Source of the DNA: Spirodela intermedia | Lineage: Eukaryota > Streptophyta > Magnoliopsida > Alismatales > Araceae | Length of the DNA: 64,000 bases | Direction: 5' to 3' | Assembly (NCBI GenBank): GCA_902729315.2 | Contig: LR746268.1 | Span: forward strand, 5,501,501 to 5,565,500 | Shown: in pieces, positions 59,701 through 64,000 of the stretch | Numbering within the stretch: the first letter of the stretch is position 1 | How the letters are laid out: every line of letters starts with the position of its first letter | The notes under the pieces: model-generated | Database searches by the model: none | The model's input: only the letters and a program-made list of their open reading frames with translations | Told to the model about the DNA's origin: nothing | Position numbers and translations under genes: made by a program

Positions 59701-62117
59701 ATATGGCTAATTGATTAGCTCTTTGATATCAATGATTAAACTACTGAGATTGGTTACTGTTGATCATCCTGTTCAAGGATGAGGAGAAGCATCTCGTTCT
59801 TCACTACCCAACTTTCAGCTTATTATTGAGATAGTTTACAGCGTGAAATTCATTGACATCCAATTTTCTGCAAATTTTCATGGCCAATCAAAATTCCTTA
59901 GGAACATATTATCTTAAAGAATACATCGAGATATAATTCTTATAAAAATAAAATTTTCCTCCAGGAAGATAGTTAAGGCTATCGCCAAGGCTATTTAAAT
60001 CTTGCGTTGATAGAGGGCGAGCTCCTCTAATGGTTGACCACCTAGTTGCCCAAACCCTTACCTTCTCTCCAAGAGTGTCTTATTTGCCCCAGAAAAATAA
60101 CTAGGCAACATGCTGAAAACTTTGCAGTAGAAAAACCCCATGTGATGCCAATCAATACCAGGAAGATGTACAATCATATAATTGCACAACAAAGTAATGA
60201 GCAAGAGGGCAAACCTGCCAGTGTAAAGGAACCATTCTCCATGATCTTCATCATCTTTATATCCTCCTGAGAGTGCAACTGACTGAGCCCCGTAATTGGA
60301 TTGGCCAGCTATACCAGCAACGTGGGGAAAGTGGGCACCCCACTGCCTGCATTCCAACCGATCATCCCAAGTCCTACCCACATAGACACCCTCACCATAC
60401 CTTGGATCATAATCCCTGGTGATAGGGCCAAAATGGTCAGGCGGTATGGTGACAAAGATCTGACCACTGCATGCATTGGCTTTCCCAGCCCGCTTGGCCC
60501 TCTCAGTCCTATAAGCCTCCTCCGGTCTATCCTCATTACGAACATAGTGGAAAGTTGGAATTGAACCATTTGAATTGAATGTCTTCGCTGCCTTTGCCGT
60601 CCTGATTGCGAAAACAAGTGCAGCATTGATTCTTGGGAGGGAAACCATACTTTGGGGAATTCGAGCACGGCATTTTGCACATGTGTGCTTCGATTGGCTG
60701 ACCCATTTTTGGAAGCACTTCAGGCAGAAATTGTGCCCGCATGGAGTCTATGAAACAATAAAGTAGGGTAGTTAACTGAAAATTTGTAAATAAGAAAAGG
60801 AAAAAAAATATCATGGAAATCAAACACGCACTTTTTTGGCAGATGGAAGTTATGACATACATAGATATATAGTAGGCTTCAGGGCAGACTTATTGAAAAG
60901 TTAGACACCAAGTACAGCATTTCAGAATGCAGAAAATAAATACAAATTAAACGAACAACAATGAGGTCCGACTCCAGGCCTGAAAGAACAATGCTGTCGG
61001 GAGAACCAAGCGCATCAGAAACGTTCCATAAGACGAGAAAACAATATTAAAATAATTGTAAATACGAGTATGTCTTACAACATAATAAACTGCTAAAAAA
61101 TAGAATAATGTCAAAGTATTTTTTCAATGATAGATTTCACAAGCAAATAATGTCACCATATAGAGGAGCTCGAATCTCAAAGCACCGAAAATTTAGGGGA
61201 AAAGTATAAGCTTGCCATCCACAGATGAAAGATGCGTTAACACCATAAATTGCAGTAACTAAAATGCACAAGGTTGGGAACAGTCAATGGGAAAGGTTGA
61301 CGAGTTTTATGAAGAAAATAAGTACCCGTAAGCCAGGAGACTAAACCTACTAAACAAAAGTGACGGCGTAGACAGATAGAATGGCGTTCCGCTCTGAACA
61401 CATGAATCATGAAAATGCTAAAAGAAAATGCGAATATTTACTCACACAATAGCGAAGGCTACAAATAGCTCGTCCTATCTTCAACCGAGATGATGCAAGT
61501 CCAAACTTCTCATTTGAAGAGGGGATGATAAAAACGCTAACGGATGCGTAAATACAAATACAAAACTCTACTGGCAAAAGTCATCTTCCGGGACAATGTG
61601 GCACTTATTGTTAGACTCTCAGAGAAGAGAAAAACGCGAGTTTACTCACCGTGACGGGTCTCTCCGGCAACTGCATGCAGATGGCACATTTGAACTTTTC
61701 GTCCAGAAGATCAAGTACCTCGCCATCCCCATGCTTATTCCGTTCTTTCCCATCTTCATCGCCGTTCAGTGCTGGAGCACCCTTGCTCATCAGCTCCTGA
61801 CGCCTCTTCGCTTTCTCCTGCTCCGTCAGCCCCTTATTCGTCTCGATCGCTCGGATGGCGGCGACAAGGTCCGAGGCCACCCCGGCCGTAGCAGACCTCC
61901 CACTCGTGGAAACCACCGCCGCCCCCGGACACAGGGGCCGCGCAATCGGGGCACGCCCAGGAGGAAACGGAAGCCATGGACTCCGGCGGCCTGGAGAGGC
62001 AAGGCACATGCCACGGCGTTCGCGCAAGTGCTACAGGACGATCGCCTCCTCCTCCGGCGACTTCCTCTTGCAGAGCATGCAAGTGCCGTCCCCGTCGCAC
62101 GGGAGGTCGGTCGCCAT
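56700..62117 (-). CDS. ORTH2: ORTHRUS/VIM-type E3 ubiquitin ligase (PHD-RING-SRA-RING); PHD exon disrupted
   Basis: Nine exons: 61650-62117, 60215-60747, 58937-59062, 58497-58596, 57972-58033, 57775-57877, 57548-57686, 57231-57445 and 56700-57140. Exons 2-9 are intact and in phase: RING1 ([24 protein letters not shown]), the YDG/SRA domain (VTIPPDHFGPI, CRQWGAHFPHVAGIAGQS, YGAQSVALSGGYKDDEDHGE, RYDGVYRIE), and RING2 (CLLCRNVMKLPLTTPCAHNF). VIM/ORTH proteins bind hemimethylated DNA through SRA and maintain CG methylation with MET1. Exon 1 starts MATDLPCDGDGTCMLCKRK but meets TAG after 28 codons. The rest of the PHD finger (TPWHVPCLSRPP, WACPDCAAP) and the following DLVAAIRAIE helix lie in other frames. 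Shifts of +1 appear three times, so the last part is back in the starting frame. It is either an assembly error or a damaged gene. The symbol marks the family only. Confidence 0.85.
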
Positions 62118-62587
62118 GGCTCCTGCCAGCGGGAAGCCTCCGACGGGGGTTTCTCCGTCCCGGCGGCCCGGCGGCCCGGCAGAGAGGAGGGGAGCGATCA
62201 CCGATGGGGGAAAGCGAGAGGAGGGAAACCGTCCCTGAGATTTTTTGAAATTCTGCGGCGCTTCACCGCTAATAACGGAAAGACGCATTACTTCCACTTA
62301 AATGAAATTACCATTCTATTCCCTTGAGCCCCCTCCCGGTTCGACATTGACTTCACCTTGTTCATCGCTAATAAATAACGGGGAGGGGTTTATTATAGCA
62401 CTCTTCAAATCATACTCGTGATCCGGACAATTCGGCTGACCATAATCGTCTCCGTCAACGGGAGCAGTTCAACGGCACTAACACACGGCGTCACCAAAGA
62501 AAGGGATTCCGCCGTCGCTTCAACAGGGGAAAAAGAACACCTCGCTCGGGGAAAGGAAGTCTTTTGGGCCCGATGGGCCGCCAGCGG
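62118..62587. other. spacer: ORTHRUS-like promoter/5' leader and chorismate synthase 3' UTR
   Basis: 470 bp between two minus-strand genes. It must contain the 3' UTR of chorismate synthase and the promoter of the ORTHRUS-like gene. No element is clear enough to place. Confidence 0.5.
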
Positions 62588-63172
62588 CTAAGCCAGGTGG
62601 GCCGCGAGAGGGGAGCCGGGCTCGGCGGGGATGGCCGGCTCCTGGAGAGACGAGTTGATGGGGAACATCTCGCACTGAGCCATGTGAGCCATCAGCTGGT
62701 CCACAACCACCAGCGCCACCATGGCCTCCACCATGGGAACAGCTGCCCCGAAAATAAATCAAGCACATCAGGAGGAGAAAATGCGATGAGTGTGAGAGAG
62801 AGAGAGAGAACAACGAGGAGGGGAGAGAGACAAACCTCGAGGGACGACGCAGGGGTCGTGGCGGCCCCTTGCGATGAGCTGGGTCTCGTTGCCGTCACGG
62901 GTCACGGTGTTCTGCTTCTTCTGCGAGAAGCATGGAGGGGTTCCTTACGACAGAGAAAGTAATGGAAAGCTCTATGGGATGATGTGTAGGAGGATATGAG
63001 AATTTTTTGTGCATTCTCTAATCCCTTTCCAGATGGCGATGTGGAAAAAGGGGGGAAGGATTGCTTACGCTGATGGTAGATGTGGGCTTGAAGGCCACTC
63101 GCATGTAGATGGTCTCTCCGTTGGATATGCCTCCCTGTGGCCGTGAAGAGGGGGCGAGAGAAGCGCGTCAGA

Positions 63173-63227
<55 letters not shown>

Positions 63228-63594
63228 ATTTGTGGAGTGATGGTATTGGAGAAGAGTCTGAACCTGGATCCCCCCGGATCGGTTGGTTCTCGTCCTGGTT
63301 CTTCCGTTCTCGTCTACGTAGAACTCGTCGTTATGCTCGCTGCCGGTCATGAAGGTGCCTGAGGAAGATTCACCAGGAGAGAACCAGTTGAGCGGGGGGG
63401 AAGTAGGATAGAGGGAAGCTTCAAAAGTCCAGAGTTCGCGAGGGGATTTTTACCCCCGAAGCCACTTCCGAATTCGAACCCTTTTGTCGCAGGTAACGAC
63501 ATGACCGCCTTGGCTAGGTCAGCTTCAAGTTTATCAAAAACAGGAGCACCGAGACCCTGGAACAGGACACCACAGACGGCGTGGTCAACTAAGT

Positions 63595-63636
<42 letters not shown>

Positions 63637-64000
63637 CTTACACGTGGGACATTCCTAACGATGCATGTGACAACTCCACCAACAGAGTCACCTCTTACTC
63701 TAACAACGTCGATGGCATCGATCATTTTCTGAGCATATTCCGGGTCTGGGCATCTGACGATGTTGCTCTCAACCTGAAGGCATAACATCCCATAAGATTT
63801 CCATCCGAGAACTCGCTGGAATACAACTAGAAAGCAAGAGGAAGAATCGAAACAGATATTGCGGAAAATGGAGACATTGGGGGAAAAAAAGAAGAAGGAA
63901 AAGGAAACAAATTCAGAGGAGAAGAGAGAACCTGCTCTTGAGTCACAGATTCATGGTCAATCAATCCCTCCGGAAGGACAACCTTATGCACTTGGGACAC
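62588..64000 (-). CDS. chorismate synthase, 3' part (cut by right edge)
   Basis: Seven exons (63932-64000 edge, 63642-63773, 63454-63556, 63264-63358, 63069-63134, 62836-62920, 62588-62742) encode the last 234 residues, all in phase. The enzyme converts EPSP to chorismate with reduced FMN in the plastid, the final shikimate step before aromatic amino acids. Visible signatures are [78 protein letters not shown], and [18 protein letters not shown] with its FMN/substrate-binding Arg-His-Asp. The N-terminal half and transit peptide lie right of the window. Two introns carry long GA (plus) = CT (sense) microsatellites. Confidence 0.95.
63176..63221. repeat. (GA)n microsatellite in a chorismate synthase intron
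   Basis: About 22 GA units ending in a G run, in the intron 63135-63263. It reads CT on the gene's sense strand. Confidence 0.97.
63598..63633. repeat. (GA)n microsatellite in a chorismate synthase intron
   Basis: About 17 GA units in the 85-nt intron 63557-63641, so the repeat makes up over 40% of the intron. It reads CT on the sense strand. Confidence 0.97.

Noticed and set aside
59675-59755. Box C/D snoRNA-like sequence (TGATGAT ... CTGA) in an ORTHRUS-like intron, plus strand
   Set aside because: No terminal stem, opposite strand to the host gene, and no rRNA complementarity could be shown by eye.
61596-62327. 243-codon plus-strand open frame over ORTHRUS exon 1
   Set aside because: Antisense to a recognisable PHD/RING exon; no domain of its own.

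Overview
The window is nuclear DNA of a flowering plant. It holds intron-rich protein-coding genes with GT-AG introns, plant-specific families, a nuclear tRNA, and many (CT)n/(GA)n microsatellites. I see no bacterial, viral or CRISPR content and no coding part of a transposon. The GC-rich first exons with Ala/Gly/Arg tracts would suit a monocot, but the sequence alone does not fix the species. Exon models were built by hand from translated homology plus splice sites with phase checks. They are inferences, but most close exactly in frame.

Left part (1-15.7 kb). The minus strand carries the first four exons of an AGD3/VAN3-type ARF-GAP that runs off the left edge. Upstream of it is a complete ten-exon GT29 sialyltransferase-like gene (MGP2/SIA1 type), with a three-copy tandem repeat in intron 8 and a perfect 38-bp duplication just before its ATG. 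Divergent from it, on the plus strand, is a small three-exon heavy-metal-associated (HMA)-like gene that has lost the CxxC metal site.

Middle (15.7-32.6 kb). A complete 29-exon lysosomal-type GH38 alpha-mannosidase (minus, 1017 residues) shares a 1.3-kb divergent promoter region with a two-exon TSSC4-like U5 snRNP factor gene (plus). That gene converges on an ASR3-type trihelix repressor gene (minus).

SOUL cluster (35.1-39.5 kb). Three tandem plus-strand genes encode secreted SOUL haem-binding proteins. They share an identical exon 1 length and a phase-2 intron, and the first two share a G-box promoter. A tRNA-Pro(AGG) follows.

Right part (41-64 kb). A complete Mei2-like gene with three RRMs (plus) converges on the ribosomal protein eS26 gene (minus), whose promoter has a telo-box and duplicated site II palindromes. 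A group X ERF gene (minus, 5' end unresolved) lies between two roughly 4-kb stretches in which I recognise no gene. The window ends with an ORTHRUS/VIM ubiquitin ligase gene (minus), whose PHD-encoding first exon is interrupted by frame disruptions, and the last seven exons of chorismate synthase (minus), cut by the right edge.

The genes form an ordinary plant neighbourhood of unrelated housekeeping, glycan, RNA, chromatin and shikimate functions, not a pathway cluster. I found no wholly new system. The most notable points are the broken PHD exon, the SOUL triplication with its duplicated promoter, the metal-site-less HMA protein, and the two unexplained intergenic blocks.
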